64,000 nt of DNA, from assembly GCA_023630585.1 (NCBI GenBank), contig CM042548.1, positions 14,787,027 to 14,851,026 of the forward strand. The letters are read 5' to 3'. The notes below the pieces were generated by a model. The model was not told the DNA's origin. It did no database searches and worked only from the letters and a program-made list of their open reading frames with translations. A program made the translations under genes and the position numbers. Positions within the stretch are counted from its first letter, which is position 1; each line of letters begins with the position of its first letter. Below are positions 37,761 through 52,354 of this stretch, piece after piece. The DNA is from Cranoglanis bouderius. Its lineage: Eukaryota > Chordata > Actinopteri > Siluriformes > Cranoglanididae.

Positions 37761-38820
37761 AGACAAAAATACTTTCCCGTGTCAAAAAACTTAAAGTTAC
37801 AGCTTCATCTCAATTTATCTGCAATTTTGATATCTTAGGCTAACCATTATGCAGTAATGTGCAATGGAAATTAGGTGCTTGCTAGCAAGTTAGTTAACAT
37901 TAGGCCAACTATTCCAACAAATGACCTAGGTAGTTAGCAAGATTAGAAAACTTGCTTTACTGTGTAACCAAAACTGTTAGCCATGTTTGCTAAAAGCTAG
38001 CTAACATTAGTAATGTGTTACAGTTGTTGCAAATAGCATCTGCCTTGATTAGCTAGCTATGGTCAGTACGTACAATATGTTGCAAATCAACAAACGTTTC
38101 ATTTAGAGATGACTTTCAGTGCTAACACTTTCAGTATACACGTCACACATCCAATACAAGATGAACCAACAGGACTCATTCAGGGTAATGGATGACATGG
38201 TGACCGGCATCTTCCTCAGGGACGTATACGTTACAGCTCACCATCAATAGACTTCTACTGCACAGCGAAGCTCATTATACACACAGCCAAAGCAAGTCCC
38301 GCTCACGAAAGCAGCATGTCTAACTAACTCGGATCACGCCGAGGGGGAGATCGATTACTGGTGAGACCCATCTGTCGTCTGGAAATCCAACTATCCGTCC
38401 ATCCACTTGAGCATGCAAACCATCCATCCATGCGTCCTTCTGTCCACCAATGAGAAGGACGGCATTAAGAATTAAAAGCCCACGGCTGTCCATTGTCTGG
38501 GGGTTAATGTGCAAAGCGAAACACAACCAGTGAAGTCAGGATATGTGTCCTACTGGTGACCAGTCAAACATCTTTGAAAAAGGAATTATTTGATATAATC
38601 ACAATGCTTATTCAGAGTATTCAGTAATTCAGCCTCTTTAGATGTTCAAGAATGAATCAATAGATACGTCAGAAAGTTCTCCGTGTTCAGGGTGCTCCAT
38701 TCAGGGGAAACGTTTATGCTCCAAATAAGGTGTTTGAAATAGCATCAATGCGAAAATGTCATTATTATTATGAATGTAATAATATTAAACATTTTCATTT
38801 TAAATATTTATGTTTTATTT
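37760..38820. other. nrxn3: Intron, nothing recognised
   Basis: Unique sequence with repeated GCTAGC words (for example near 37560 and 38000) but no element or gene that I can name. Confidence 0.5.
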
Positions 38821-38848
38821 ATAAATAAATAAATAAATAAATAAGTAA

Positions 38849-40686
<1,838 letters not shown>

Positions 40687-40828
40687 CTTCACAGTTCATA
40701 GTTTATTAAATAGGGTAAATGATTCCACCATATGATCAAGCCAAAGACATTAAGGGTTTTCTGTTGTTTATTTTTATTTATTTTTGACTGTTCAGTACTG
40801 TGAAAATTTTTTAGCCATGTGTAAATCC

Positions 40829-41178
40829 ATGCATCCATTTTCCATACCGCTTATCCTACACAGGGTCACAGGGAGCCTGGAGCCTATTCCAGGGAACTCG
40901 GGGCACAAGGTGGGGGACACCCTGGATGGGGTGCCAACCCATTGCAGGGCACAATCACACACAATCACACACCCATTCACACACTATGGACAATTTAGAG
41001 ATGTCAATCAGCCTACAACACATGTCTTTGGACTGGGGGAGAAAACCGGAGTACCTGGAGAAAACCCAAAGCACAGAAAGAGCATGCAAACTCAGTGCAC
41101 GCAGAGCGTAGACGGGATTCAAACCCCCAGTCCCGGAGGTGCGAGGCAAATGTGCTAAACACTAAGCCACCGTACTTT
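40829..41178 (+). repeat. SINE-like dispersed repeat (copy 2)
   Basis: Same unit and same orientation as 13032-13365, with CATTTTCCATACCGCTTATC, CCTGGATGGGGTGCCAACCC, ATGTCTTTGGACTGGGGGAG and AAATGTGCTAAACACTAAGC. It is slightly longer because the internal CACACAATCACACACCC stretch is expanded. Confidence 0.75.
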
Positions 41179-42059
41179 TCCTTATTGTATCATGTCTAGG
41201 ACTTTTGCATAGGACTGTATGAAAGAACCAAATAGGCATCTACTAGTAGCTTAATTTTCAAATGTTTTCAGTCATGATAATCATCTTTAATTTGCCATTT
41301 CAGCAAAATGACCTCAATCTGGAAACTGAATTGGCTATCAGTGTATAAAATGGTCCTTCTTTACTCTTGTATTGGGCAATTTCATGTTTTAAGTCCAGGG
41401 ATTGATCCTGAGCTCTGGTTTCTGTCTGTGGAAGTTTCTGGTTCCTCTATGCCCTATAACCAAATAACACTGAGTACTCAAAATAGTCCCAGTGGATAGA
41501 CAAATAAATTATTGGTTTTTATTTCCTTGAACGTTGTCCAAAAAATCACCAAAAATCGCCTATGAATTTCTCTACATATTTACTCTCATTAAAGATATGC
41601 TTATGCATAAATTTGTAATTTTCGTCCCCAAAACGTCCCTGCGTTTAAACTCCCTGCCATGTAAAAGCTAGCCGGCTAGTTACCTGCTAGTAAAGTACCC
41701 GAGTCTCATTTTCTCAGCAATTAATTTAACAGCGGTCCAACTTGTCAAAATATAACAGCACCAAACCATTGCAGCAGCAATTTTGTTTGTAACAACTGTT
41801 AAGTTAGCTAGCTAGCTATGGAAAGATTTCAGGGTGCCATGCTCTCATCCTGTAATAATTTGCATATTGGATGTGATTGGTTCAAAGTTGTGACATCACA
41901 AACTGAGCTCTTATGAGATGTTCTTAAAATCAGTGTTATAGACAAACAGTTTCAACATGTTTTAAATGGAAAAAATGTGAATTTAGCACCAAATCAGTCA
42001 CCCTGGTGACAATTCCAATGTGTGCGTGTGCGTGTGTGTTTGTAATTTGCCTCTGTGAA

Positions 42060-42720
42060 AGACAGCAGTTTATCCTCACCCTGGCAGTTATTGCCGTGAT
42101 ATCTCATAATGTGTGTCCAGTGACTCTCCCGAGAAATAAACTAATTGCATTTTGACCTGAGAGATAACACATGTTAAGATTAATCAAAATGTTAAACTAA
42201 TTTAGTGAAGGATTTTCGCTGTTTGTAATGAATTACAGATATCACAGCATCGGGGTGTCGCTCTTAAAGTCAATACGGACGGACGAGTGTAAAGGGAAGT
42301 GCTGAACAATTAGCAGTTAGATGGAAAGGTCATTTCGTATTAAACCTGCATCTGACAAGCCACCACAACCCCATTTTACGTTTCCAATTTCTTTGTCAAA
42401 ACCAATTTCCCCGTCAGTAAACGTGTCAAAATATAGTTATGTCATAACGGCGGACGGAAATGACCGTCATTTGTGTCCTGTGCGGAGACGACGCAGTCGA
42501 AGGGGTTCAATTAGGCGGCGAAGTCACCTTTGTGAATGTTATTTCATGCACTTGCAGGATTCGAGAAAAGAGAGAAGCGAGCGAGAGCGCCGCAGCAATC
42601 ACAGTTTGAAAAGATTATCTGCATTATTTCCAACATTGTGCAATTACAGACGTCTCATTTGGAAATGGCTTTTATGCCGGGTGACATTATGTTTCGGCTG
42701 TCTGACCTGGAGGCCTTGAC
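42060..42720. other. Unique intron block with homeodomain-like AT words
   Basis: A non-repetitive stretch including ACTAATTGCATTTTGACCTG, AGATTAATCAAAATGTTAAA and GTAATGAATTACAGATATCA. These carry TAAT/ATTA cores. A reading frame of 132 codons here has no recognised product. Candidate non-coding regulatory DNA only. Confidence 0.25.
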
Positions 42721-42776
42721 AAAAAAACAAAACAAAAAAAACCCTCAAAAGATTTCAAAACATTTAGGAGTAACAC

Positions 42777-43960
42777 TTCCTGCTAATCCTGTATTCATAA
42801 CACATTATAAATGCATCTATGATGCATTATACAGCATACATAACACCTTATAACACCTGGCATGTCTAAATGTACAGCATGTTTATAGAGTTATAGTTAC
42901 ATCAATACACGATGTAGTGTCTGTACTTAACCCTTAACCCTTCCTGTTAATCCTGAATTCATAATGCATTACAAATTCATTATGATGCAATACATAGCAT
43001 ACACAATATCTTATATTTACACCTGAACACAATGTCAGGTTACATAATGCATTATAACAACTGTTTATAAGAACACTGTAGTGTTGTAATGTACTATAAG
43101 ACATGTTCTAATGTAGTGCCTGTACCTAACACTGAACACTTCCTATTAATCTTGTATTCATAATGCATTATTAATAAATCTATGGTGCATTACATAGAAT
43201 ATATAACGTCTTATAAAGCATGGCTTATAAAGCATGGCTTAATAGTTATGATAAACATTATTAATTAATAAACATAAATAGTTATGGGTACACTGATACA
43301 CATGCAGAATACATGACTTCATGATGTCACGTTAAATAGTGTTCATGGGCACACTAGTCACGAATGTTGTAATGCATTATAGCAAAGGTTTTGATATAGT
43401 GTCTGATATAATACCACAAGATATAATGCATTATAACATTACATTAACAAATTCAATTCAGTTCAATTGTACTCAATTCTGGTGTTTATAAATGTATATA
43501 CTATATAATGTGAGCATTATGACAGCATTATTACATGTTGTAGGTGGATGATATAATACGTTAGAACATGCAGTACAGACACTATCTGAACTTTTATACA
43601 CTTATAGTGACAGTTATAATGTATAATAACATTCAACTTGGCTCAACTCCTCTGTTTATAAAAGCATATAACATATAATACAGCATGATAAGTTACCAAG
43701 TCATTACAGGTAAATGTGAATAAAATGGCTATGATGCATTATAAACACGTGTTATAGTGCATTATAACATTAATGCCTACAGTATTACATATGTGTTAAG
43801 TGACCTGACTTTATGATGCCACATACCCCTGCTATGTCATATAAACTTTATGTTAAGCATTAGAAGGTATTATGTATGTTATATGACATGGTATTGAGGA
43901 ATTTATAATACATTATGAATGTAGGAGTGCTGGGTTACAGACTGGGTTTCTAGTTTTGAA
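42777..43960 (+). repeat. Degenerate satellite-like array on an ATAATGCATTAT core
   Basis: Diverged units open with TTCCTGCTAATCCTGTATTC (42777), TTCCTGTTAATCCTGAATTC (42941) and TTCCTATTAATCTTGTATTC (43140), giving periods of about 164 and 199 bp. They are filled with self-complementary ATTCATAATGCATTATAA-type words. No coding capacity. Confidence 0.65.
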
Positions 43961-43973
43961 ATTTGAAGCATTG

Positions 43974-43975
<2 letters not shown>

Positions 43976-44031
<56 letters not shown>

Positions 44032-44189
44032 TGTGTATTTTACTCAGACGAAATCTGAGAGTCGCGTGTGAGATGTAGATAATATATATGCATTAGTATG
44101 AGTTCTTAAATAATATAAGAAAACACAGAAGTGTGTAAACATAGCATCCTAATAACAGCATTATTCATACCCATGCCTGGCAATGCAAC

Positions 44190-44234
<45 letters not shown>
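43976..44234. repeat. (CA)n 43976-44029 and 44191-44234
   Basis: Two CA microsatellites within the satellite-like region. Confidence 0.95.
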
Positions 44235-44236
<2 letters not shown>

Positions 44237-44879
44237 TGAATGAGCCTCAGTACTCTGGCAGGCTTGGCAGTTGTGACAAAGTGAAATGCCAGTCTTGCCC
44301 TCAAGCCTGTATGAAAGTATTGGACCCCCCTCGATTCGGAGAGAGCCACGACGCCTGCTGAAGTGCCAGAGGCCAACAGGCATCAACTGTGAAACATAAA
44401 TTATAGCGACATTGATAGATTTTCACCACTCACTGCTACAGAAAGAGTCTCAGGTAGACTGACCTAAAATAGTACCAGTCTGTAGTGGAAAAAACAACTG
44501 GCTAGTGACAAGAAAATGAAAGAAAAAAATAAAATAAAGATAGTGTTAGCTAAGGACATTATAACAGAAACACTCTTAGAGTCCTTTACAACATTAGTGA
44601 CTAGTGTTCTAAAGAGGTAAAATTATTAATCGAGAATAGTACTGGTAAAGATGGGCGTGGTAAAATTACGTTGGTGCAGAACGTGGTATACAGAGCAATC
44701 GAGCGAATGTTTTATATGTTGCTATGGTATGTAACATTCTTATGACAGAGTGTTGATATTAATTGTATTGATATTAATTGTATAGAAGATGTAGCAAATA
44801 AATTGCATATGAATGTTTATCCTGTTGAATATGTTATAAACACTGCTAATGATTAGAATAAACTGTCATGCCTTTCTAC

Positions 44880-45250
44880 AAATAATCATAATGATCTATA
44901 TAATACATAATGAATGTATTATAACAGGTTATGAATGTATTACGACACTAGTGACTACAGAGTTCTTATGAACAGATGTTAAAATGTGTGATGTAACCTG
45001 GCATTATGAAGTCATACTGTATATTCTGCTTTATAAAGTATATTGGTGTAACTATGACTATTTATAAGCATTTATTCATGCTTTGGATAAAGCGGAAAAG
45101 TGAACCCTTCCCATTTCTCCTGACTTCATCATGTCATCTTACATAACATGTGTATTATTAATATTGAATTTAGTGTCCGTATAATGCTTAACGCTTTCTA
45201 TTAATGCTGTATTTATAACACATTGTAAATCTTTGATGCTTTATACAGCA
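44880..45250 (+). repeat. Further diverged units of the ATAATGCATTAT array
   Basis: TTTCTATTAATGCTGTATTT at about 45194 is a fourth opening unit, and AATACATAATGAATGTATTA words precede it. It is separated from the main array by unique DNA and two CA repeats. Confidence 0.5.
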
Positions 45251-45252
45251 TG

Positions 45253-45353
45253 AAGATAGTATTTGGGTGAAAATATGATATCACGGCTAGGTTTTAAGCA
45301 GGTATTTTAGCGTAAGGTAGTTTTAAAAATACTTATCGTATTTTCACCCAAAA
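45253..45353. repeat. Inverted repeat, about 100 bp
   Basis: ATTTGGGTGAAAATATGATA on the left and TATCGTATTTTCACCCAAAA on the right form arms of about 20 nt with two mismatches. Confidence 0.6.
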
Positions 45354-46126
45354 TAATAGCCTAGTTATGTTCAAACTATAACATTTTTACCTTAAAGTAC
45401 TAGTTTATATTAAAGCTATATCAAATCCCAGATTGTAGAAGAGGTCACATGAGCATCAGTGTCAGCTTTTTCTTAGCAAATTGCACTTCATTAATCCAGC
45501 AGCAGAGGGCGATCTCTTCACCAGCTCATGTTCAACACCATGACCTCCACAAACGCTTTGTCTCCGTATTAACCAAAACAGAGGAGGCAGATCATCCCCC
45601 CCATCCCTCCATCCTATCTCCAATAGAACCCCCCTCCGGGCTAAGTGTTCTTAACCCTTTGTCTCATGGGGACGAGACTAAAAGAGTCCCCAGGCAGCCC
45701 ATAACCACGTCCTTTCACACTGCATCGCCCTCTCTGCCTGACAGCCCCGAGACACCACTCTCCAAAATATGGCCTCCATTCCCCACACAAAAACACAAAA
45801 CAGGACATCCTTTCATCTGCTCAGAGGAATTTATATTTATTGCACCGGATGATGCTGACATTGAAACAACAAATGATACGTTAAAATGCTTTGTTAGAAA
45901 AATAATATTTTGTTTTTACACTAATAAACCACAGAATACATTTGTTTACATTTACAATTTAAGACATTCTCTAATAGTTGGTCATCTTAAACCTTTTTTG
46001 GTCTAAGTACACAACCATTTTGTAAGGATTTTTATTTTATTTTATTTTATTTTATTTTTAATTGAAAAACAGGTGTAATATTTTACCACAAATAATAAAT
46101 ATCCATATATTCATTCTTGAGGAATG

Positions 46127-46275
<149 letters not shown>

Positions 46276-46489
46276 TATGTCAAAACATTTCAAGTGCATA
46301 TGTTGCACTTTTCTTTTTTTTCTTCTTTTCATAGAAGGGACAAAGAATTAAGAGCGGAATGATGTATAATATTTTATATTGTCTGATATATAATATATAA
46401 TAATGTTCCGGTACATTGAAATTTTATATTATGTATTACTGAGTAATACTTATTAACTGATAATACACAGTCGAGTACACTAACATTAC

Positions 46490-46547
<58 letters not shown>

Positions 46548-46548
46548 G
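46490..46548. repeat. (ATT)n
   Basis: About 19 ATT units. Confidence 0.95.
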
Positions 46549-47344
46549 CTTTGTGTCCTATGTGTGTGTTTTGTCTCTGCTTGTGTCAGGCTGGTTGCTG
46601 GTTTTCAGGTTTTCAGGGCTGAAGCTCAGTGAAGAATGAACAGGGCAGAAGTGGAGCAATATTCACTCATGACCTGATCCTGAGCATTATTCTCATTAAG
46701 ACAGCACCAAACAAAGCTGGCCTGGACTGTACCATCACCATCACCACCACTATCATCACCCCCCACCACCCCTGACTCCACCATCCTGCCATCCCTCCAT
46801 CCATGTAGCCCCTGGCCATATTAGAGCTGAAGGATGGAGCTGCTCTGGCTCTCCTCCATCTGGACATGGGCAACTCTGCGTAAGTGGAAGCCACTCGTGT
46901 GTGACGCTCCACACGCGGCCTTGATTGCCTCCTTTTTTTCCCCCCCAAGGGTAGTTTTTCACCAGTGAGACCTGAATAAGCTTTTTAAATTTTTATTTTT
47001 CAGCCTGGACACTGCAGCTTGTTTATGGGTTTATTCACAGCCCTCAGGTTTAAACATGAGGGAGCATAAAAACACACACAGAGGACTAATTTATCTTAAT
47101 ATTGCTCAATGTCTGTCTTTTGTACGGAGATGTAAAACAGATCACTAAGGATGCCACCTGATAGTCAACAGTGCGGGTAGTAAAATTTAGTACCACAGGG
47201 TATATATAAAAATTAAATGGAGCCAGTTTACTCCTTAGGACATGTGTAGTCTCCAATGTTTCATAACATAGCAGTCTCTATTTAAATAAGTCTCTATTTA
47301 AAAATTTGCACCTATAAGCTTCCCTTACTTGTCAGCAACAAGTA

Positions 47345-47930
47345 ATTATACAACAGCTCTGTGGATTCTTGATTCGGACTGGTCAGAAGGTGCAAATCAC
47401 GGGTTTATATCAATATCAATTTGCTCGTTCTAATACGTTATTGTTTCTATAGTAACAGACTCATTCCCAGGGACATGTACAGCAGACGCACCACATGAAT
47501 CAATCTTTAACACAATTTTCTGATTATTGTTGATATAGTGACGTTTTCTGCGAAGATATGTTTATTTAGCATTTATGGAAGGAGACTCCGGTGTGAGCGC
47601 TTCGTAACAGTCGGAGGTAAAGGTTTCTCAGTAACAAGCTGTATTTTTTTCTTTTTAACTTCAAAAAGAAAAAAGAGAAGCTGTTTATAGCTGCTAAAAT
47701 GTAAGTGAGCTTACATTTGTTCTGTTGACGTTCCACAACATTAAATGCAACTATAAATGGGTAAAAAAAATATGAAGTGTTGTTCCTTAGTAAGTAAAAA
47801 ATAAATAAAAAATCATTGGCAAATTGCTGTTTTATAAGAGGAATAAAATACCTTGGGGACGTGCTGTTATAGGAAAATAATCAACTACAGGATGATAACA
47901 GTAACTCTGCTTCATCACCTCACCCTGTTC
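47345..47930 (-). repeat. Dispersed palindromic repeat family, full-length reverse copy
   Basis: About 585 bp and the best complete copy. It contains GGACTGGTCAGAAGGTGCAA, TTGTTTCTATAGTAACAGAC, GGAAGGAGACTCCGGTGTGA, GCTGTTTATAGCTGCTAAAA, GTGCTGTTATAGGAAAATAA and AGTAACTCTGCTTCATCACC. No open reading frame of note. Confidence 0.7.
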
Positions 47931-48129
47931 CTTCATTTCAGGCTTTTGTGTAGAATTTCTGGGCCTGAAATTAGCTCCGCCCCCAGCTGCAAAAAAAAAA
48001 AACATTAGCTCTGCCCCTATGTAGATTCACCAGAGGGGGTGGGGTCAATTAGGCATTAGTGAAGGCTTGTTAGTATTTTAAATGAATTTGCAATTCACCT
48101 CTCAGGCATCAGAGGGCTGCAAAAATGAC

Positions 48130-48780
48130 AAACCGCTTCTTTAATGTTCTTTTTATTCTGTTCATAGCTTATATGACTACACGTGCTAGTATCTGTATTT
48201 AGAAAATGGCAGTGCGTGATGTGCTTGAGAGAGTATCGGGCTCTGAAAAGCGAGCCGGGGCTAGAACTAGATTGGACTGGTTCCTGCAGGTTTGGTCAAA
48301 GGTTTTCAGCGACTTAATTACATCTGAAGCACAATTTACATAACAGCCACTTCAGAGAGCAGAGAGACAAGAGGCGAGTGCTCGGCGGCCATGTTTGCCG
48401 TGTGCTCTCTCTGACAGAGGACTGAGCTGTAACATGCACTGAGGGATTAATAAAAAAACAAAAAAGGGGGAAAAAAGCTTATCTGCTGGAAACATCTGGT
48501 CATCTCCCGGCGTTCAGGCTGACCTTTACCTGACAAAGATGGTACATGAATTTTCCCAGGCTCTTACACTGAAGACTGGCAGAAAGCATCGCTGCTGCTG
48601 GGCACAATTCATGATTTTCACATTCAACCCAAATCACACTGAGCAGGAAGCAGGACAGGTACACAAGCCCTTTCATACACAGTGTCCACACGCATGGACA
48701 GATGTTTTATTTAGAAAAATATAAAATGCAAATCACCTCCAAATCAAATCATATCATAAAACATTAAATTGATTTCTGTT
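48130..48780. other. nrxn3: Unique intron block
   Basis: No repeats. Words such as CAGGTTTGGTCAAAGGTTTT and GACTTAATTACATCTGAAGC suggest ordinary unique DNA. No gene was recognised. Confidence 0.4.
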
Positions 48781-48827
48781 GCTCTCAATTCTTAATCCAG
48801 CCTGTTACTGGTATATCTTTCAATCTT

Positions 48828-48831
<4 letters not shown>

Positions 48832-48880
<49 letters not shown>
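48832..48880. repeat. (CA)n
   Basis: A CA tract of 49 bp. Confidence 0.95.
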
Positions 48881-48883
<3 letters not shown>

Positions 48884-49247
48884 AATGAACACTTTAGCTT
48901 TTATAAAACTAGGGGTTTTATTTTATTTATTTATTTATTTATTTCCTCCAAAATTATCTGGATATGCAATGATGCATATCTGCATCACAGAACAATCATA
49001 AACTGCATACATTCTGTAAATATCAAGAGGATTGCTGTTTTCTGTTCTAAATTGTATTTTCTATTATTTTGGTCAAATATTTTAGACTTGAACGGTAACC
49101 ATTGTTTCTAAACACATTGGAATATTTTTTTTATTTCAGTTTTATCCTTTTTTAAACTCATGGTATTCCTAAAAACATGGATAATCCTTTTTTTAAAAAT
49201 AAAAAAATTGTTCATATGACATGCAATTTTAAGGCAGAAATCTGGAT

Positions 49248-49283
<36 letters not shown>

Positions 49284-49680
49284 AAACTAGGCATGAAAGG
49301 GTTAACCCGTCTCCCCCCCCCCCACACTTTTTTTTGAAAACTGTCATTACATCATTTCATTTTGATCAAATATTTGAGACCTGAATGTTGTTTTATGAAC
49401 ACATTTGAATATGTTGGGTTTAGTCCTTTTTTTTCTTTTCTTTTCTCCAACCCCCCCACCCCCACATGCTATTCTGCACATGGACAATCCAAATATTTTT
49501 TGATATTTAGGAAAAGTCATAAAAAAAAGTCACTTACAAAAAATGTTAATACATTTTTAAATAACTGAAGCATTATGGGTTGCAGTAAACCTCTGTTATA
49601 ACACAAACCTAAGCTGACATGGCCGACTCTCTGCTTAGTTACGTCTGTTCAGATTTCAGTGATGTAAAGAGACAAGAGGC

Positions 49681-49685
<5 letters not shown>

Positions 49686-49751
<66 letters not shown>

Positions 49752-49861
49752 TCCTCACTGTCTTACTCACAATAAAGTGCACTTTTTCTCCCACGGCCTT
49801 CCTCTAATTCAAATCCTCCTGTTTGTACTCAACACAGAGTGTACATCCCTCAATCTGTCCC

Positions 49862-49919
<58 letters not shown>
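49686..49919. repeat. (TC)n 49686-49749 and (GA)n 49865-49919
   Basis: Complementary polypyrimidine and polypurine tracts on the same strand, 115 bp apart. Confidence 0.96.
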
Positions 49920-49922
<3 letters not shown>

Positions 49923-50269
49923 CTTGTGGTTTGTACCATTTCCACATTACACATTACATAACTGTCTAAAGTGGTGCACACAAGGCAAATTGAATTTAGG
50001 CCCAGGAGACACAGAACACAGTGCTGTGTGTAAACTGGAGCTCGAGTTGTTTTTGATAAGGCTGGCAATGAAAAACTTTACACTTTACTTTAAAACTAAG
50101 ACGACAAACTGAATTTTAATTTTTAAAAAAACAACAAAGAGAAGTAGCGGGACTGCAAAACAAAACACACTGTGCTCACGGTACTCCATGCAAGGTTCCG
50201 TCACTAAATCCATAAAGAAGAGAAATTGAACATAGCATGAAACCACAGGTTTAAGTATCTAACAAAGCA

Positions 50270-50725
50270 CTACAAACTCTTTTATTCCAGCAATTTTGCC
50301 AATTATTACATCTGGTTTATAATTACTAAGGACATGCTGTACTTTTTTCCATTTATAGTTACACTTAATGTTGTGGAACGTCTGCACAATTAGTGACTTC
50401 CTGTTATCACTTACGTTTTTCAGGTGTAAACAGTCCTTCAGTGTAAACTCCTAAAGGCATTCCTGTGTCAGAAAGCGTAATATTTTTACGAGACACTGGA
50501 GACTCCTTCCCTAAACTTAAATAAACATTTCCTCACAGAAAACTTCACCATATCAACGATTATATGTTTATCTTTGGTAAATAAAATTACAGTAACGTAT
50601 TAGAATGAGTCCATTAATATAAACCTGCACTAGCGTCAGAGCTGCTGTTATAGAAAATGAATCAACCCCTTCTGACCAATCAGATCTGAGAATTCAGTGG
50701 CGCTGTGATGTAAGCCAAATTACAC
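50270..50725 (+). repeat. Dispersed palindromic repeat family, long copy
   Basis: It includes TTATAGTTACACTTAATGTT, ACACTGGAGACTCCTTCCCT, TTCCTCACAGAAAACTTCAC and TTCTGACCAATCAGATCTGA near the right end. Confidence 0.65.
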
Positions 50726-50863
50726 CTATTGCAAGTCTATAAGTTGAATGCGGATTAATGCAGAGTGATTTCACTTTAAACTATAGACTTACAATAAAAA
50801 AAATAGCAACACAAACTTTTAATTTTACGGCACAGATTTTTTACGTTTTCTTTTTACATGTAC

Positions 50864-50866
<3 letters not shown>

Positions 50867-50939
<73 letters not shown>

Positions 50940-51075
50940 GTTTGAATGCTAGAGAAATAAAAGTGCTGACCGCATGAGTTACACTGATATTTTCAGCAAA
51001 ACATGAGAGCCTGCTGTAAATACAACACTGTGAAAGTGTGATGAGTTCACGAGCTGAAGATATCTCACACTGTCA

Positions 51076-51151
<76 letters not shown>
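50867..51151. repeat. (AC)n 50867-50937 and 51078-51151
   Basis: Two CA tracts of about 70 bp each in the same direction. Confidence 0.96.
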
Positions 51152-51152
<1 letters not shown>

Positions 51153-51339
51153 CACAAATGCTCCTGTAAAATCTACAGTACGGTATATAATCCTATACAT
51201 TTTAACACGTCTCTCCTATCTCAGGAAATACAGCCTCTGCCACAATGAAAGGTTTCCCAAAACTGCATGACTTGGCAACCCTTTTCTTTTTTTCTTTTTT
51301 TTTCTTTAAATTATTTTCATGTGATGGGAGAATAAATTG

Positions 51340-51720
51340 CACGAGGTAAATTTAGAGGCAATCTCTCACCCAGCCTCCCCTTGAGCTGAACACACAATGT
51401 TTTGCGGCCTGATTACAGTAATTGGCTGAGCATTTGTGTGACGTCTCTGTCCCTAAAAATGACAGGAGAACAGGAGGAGGAGTGGACCGCCACCCCACTT
51501 TTGAAAGCGTCAAATGTGGCCTACAATTAGACTCTTCTGGGCAGGTGCAGCCTACTGATTATGGCCATAATTGGGTTAATTTCCTCTCGGTCTGTGTGCT
51601 TGAATTGACTTCCTGAATAAAAACAGCCTCGGGCTGCCTGAGCATGCGGCATGCACCAAAAAACAGAAGGGATGTTGAAATGACAAGCGCATGGCCGACG
51701 AACAAAGGCCAACGACGTGC
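51340..51720. other. Unique block, candidate conserved non-coding element
   Basis: It contains CCTGATTACAGTAATTGGCT, GGCCTACAATTAGACTCTTC and ATTATGGCCATAATTGGGTT with homeodomain-like ATTA/TAAT cores. There is no repeat and no readable exon. Confidence 0.3.
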
Positions 51721-51779
51721 GTTAGGTTTTAAAATCAAAGCAAGGTGCAAGTGTGAATGCAAAATTTGCACAAAAAAAA

Positions 51780-52242
51780 AAAGTCATGCTGTTATAGGAA
51801 AAAAAAAAAATCAACAACGGGGTGGTGTGATGAAGCGGAATTACTTTTACTATGGTTACCAAATTTTATTATATACCTACAGTATAACAGCACATCCTGA
51901 CGTATTTTATTCCTCTTACAGTACAGCAGTTTAGCAAAGAAAAACAAAAAAAACATTTTATTTTTTAAAGCACGACATGTCATACATTTTATCCATTTAT
52001 AGTTACATGCAATGATGTGGAAGGCCTATGAAACAAGTTATTTCCACTTATCACTTACGCTATAGCAGCTATAAACAGTCATTTCCTCACCACCCTTTCT
52101 TTTTTCTCTGTCTTGAAGTTTAAAAAAAAAAAAAAAAGGATTTTCTGGAAAAGTTCGAGGTTTACTTCTGATTGTTACAAAGCGCTGACACTGGATACTC
52201 CTTCCATAAATGTTTAAAAAAAATTGCTCACAGAAAACGTTA

Positions 52243-52245
<3 letters not shown>
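51780..52245 (+). repeat. Dispersed palindromic repeat family, long copy with hairpin end
   Basis: It begins CATGCTGTTATAGGAAAAAA and GGTGGTGTGATGAAGCGGAA, then ATAACAGCACATCCTGACGT and so on to TCACAGAAAACGTTACC, where a CA repeat replaces the usual right end. Confidence 0.65.
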
Positions 52246-52276
<31 letters not shown>

Positions 52277-52320
52277 CTAGGGTCAATGTAGAGTCACCAA
52301 TCCACCAGAGGAAACCACAC
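52242..52320. repeat. (AC)n with SINE-like tail
   Basis: A CA tract to 52275, then GGTCAATGTAGAGTCACCAA, like the tail at 29175-29205. Confidence 0.6.
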
Positions 52321-52354
52321 ATGCAGTAACCTGAGCTCAGGATAGAATATCTAA

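Noticed and set aside
44240..44300. Minus-strand peptide TTAKPARV, reminiscent of the SS1 words NTAKPLTEK
   Set aside because: Only four residues match, flanking residues disagree, and no GT/AG borders fit.
49250..49330. Long T and C homopolymers as a retroposon tail
   Set aside because: No adjacent retroposon body could be identified.
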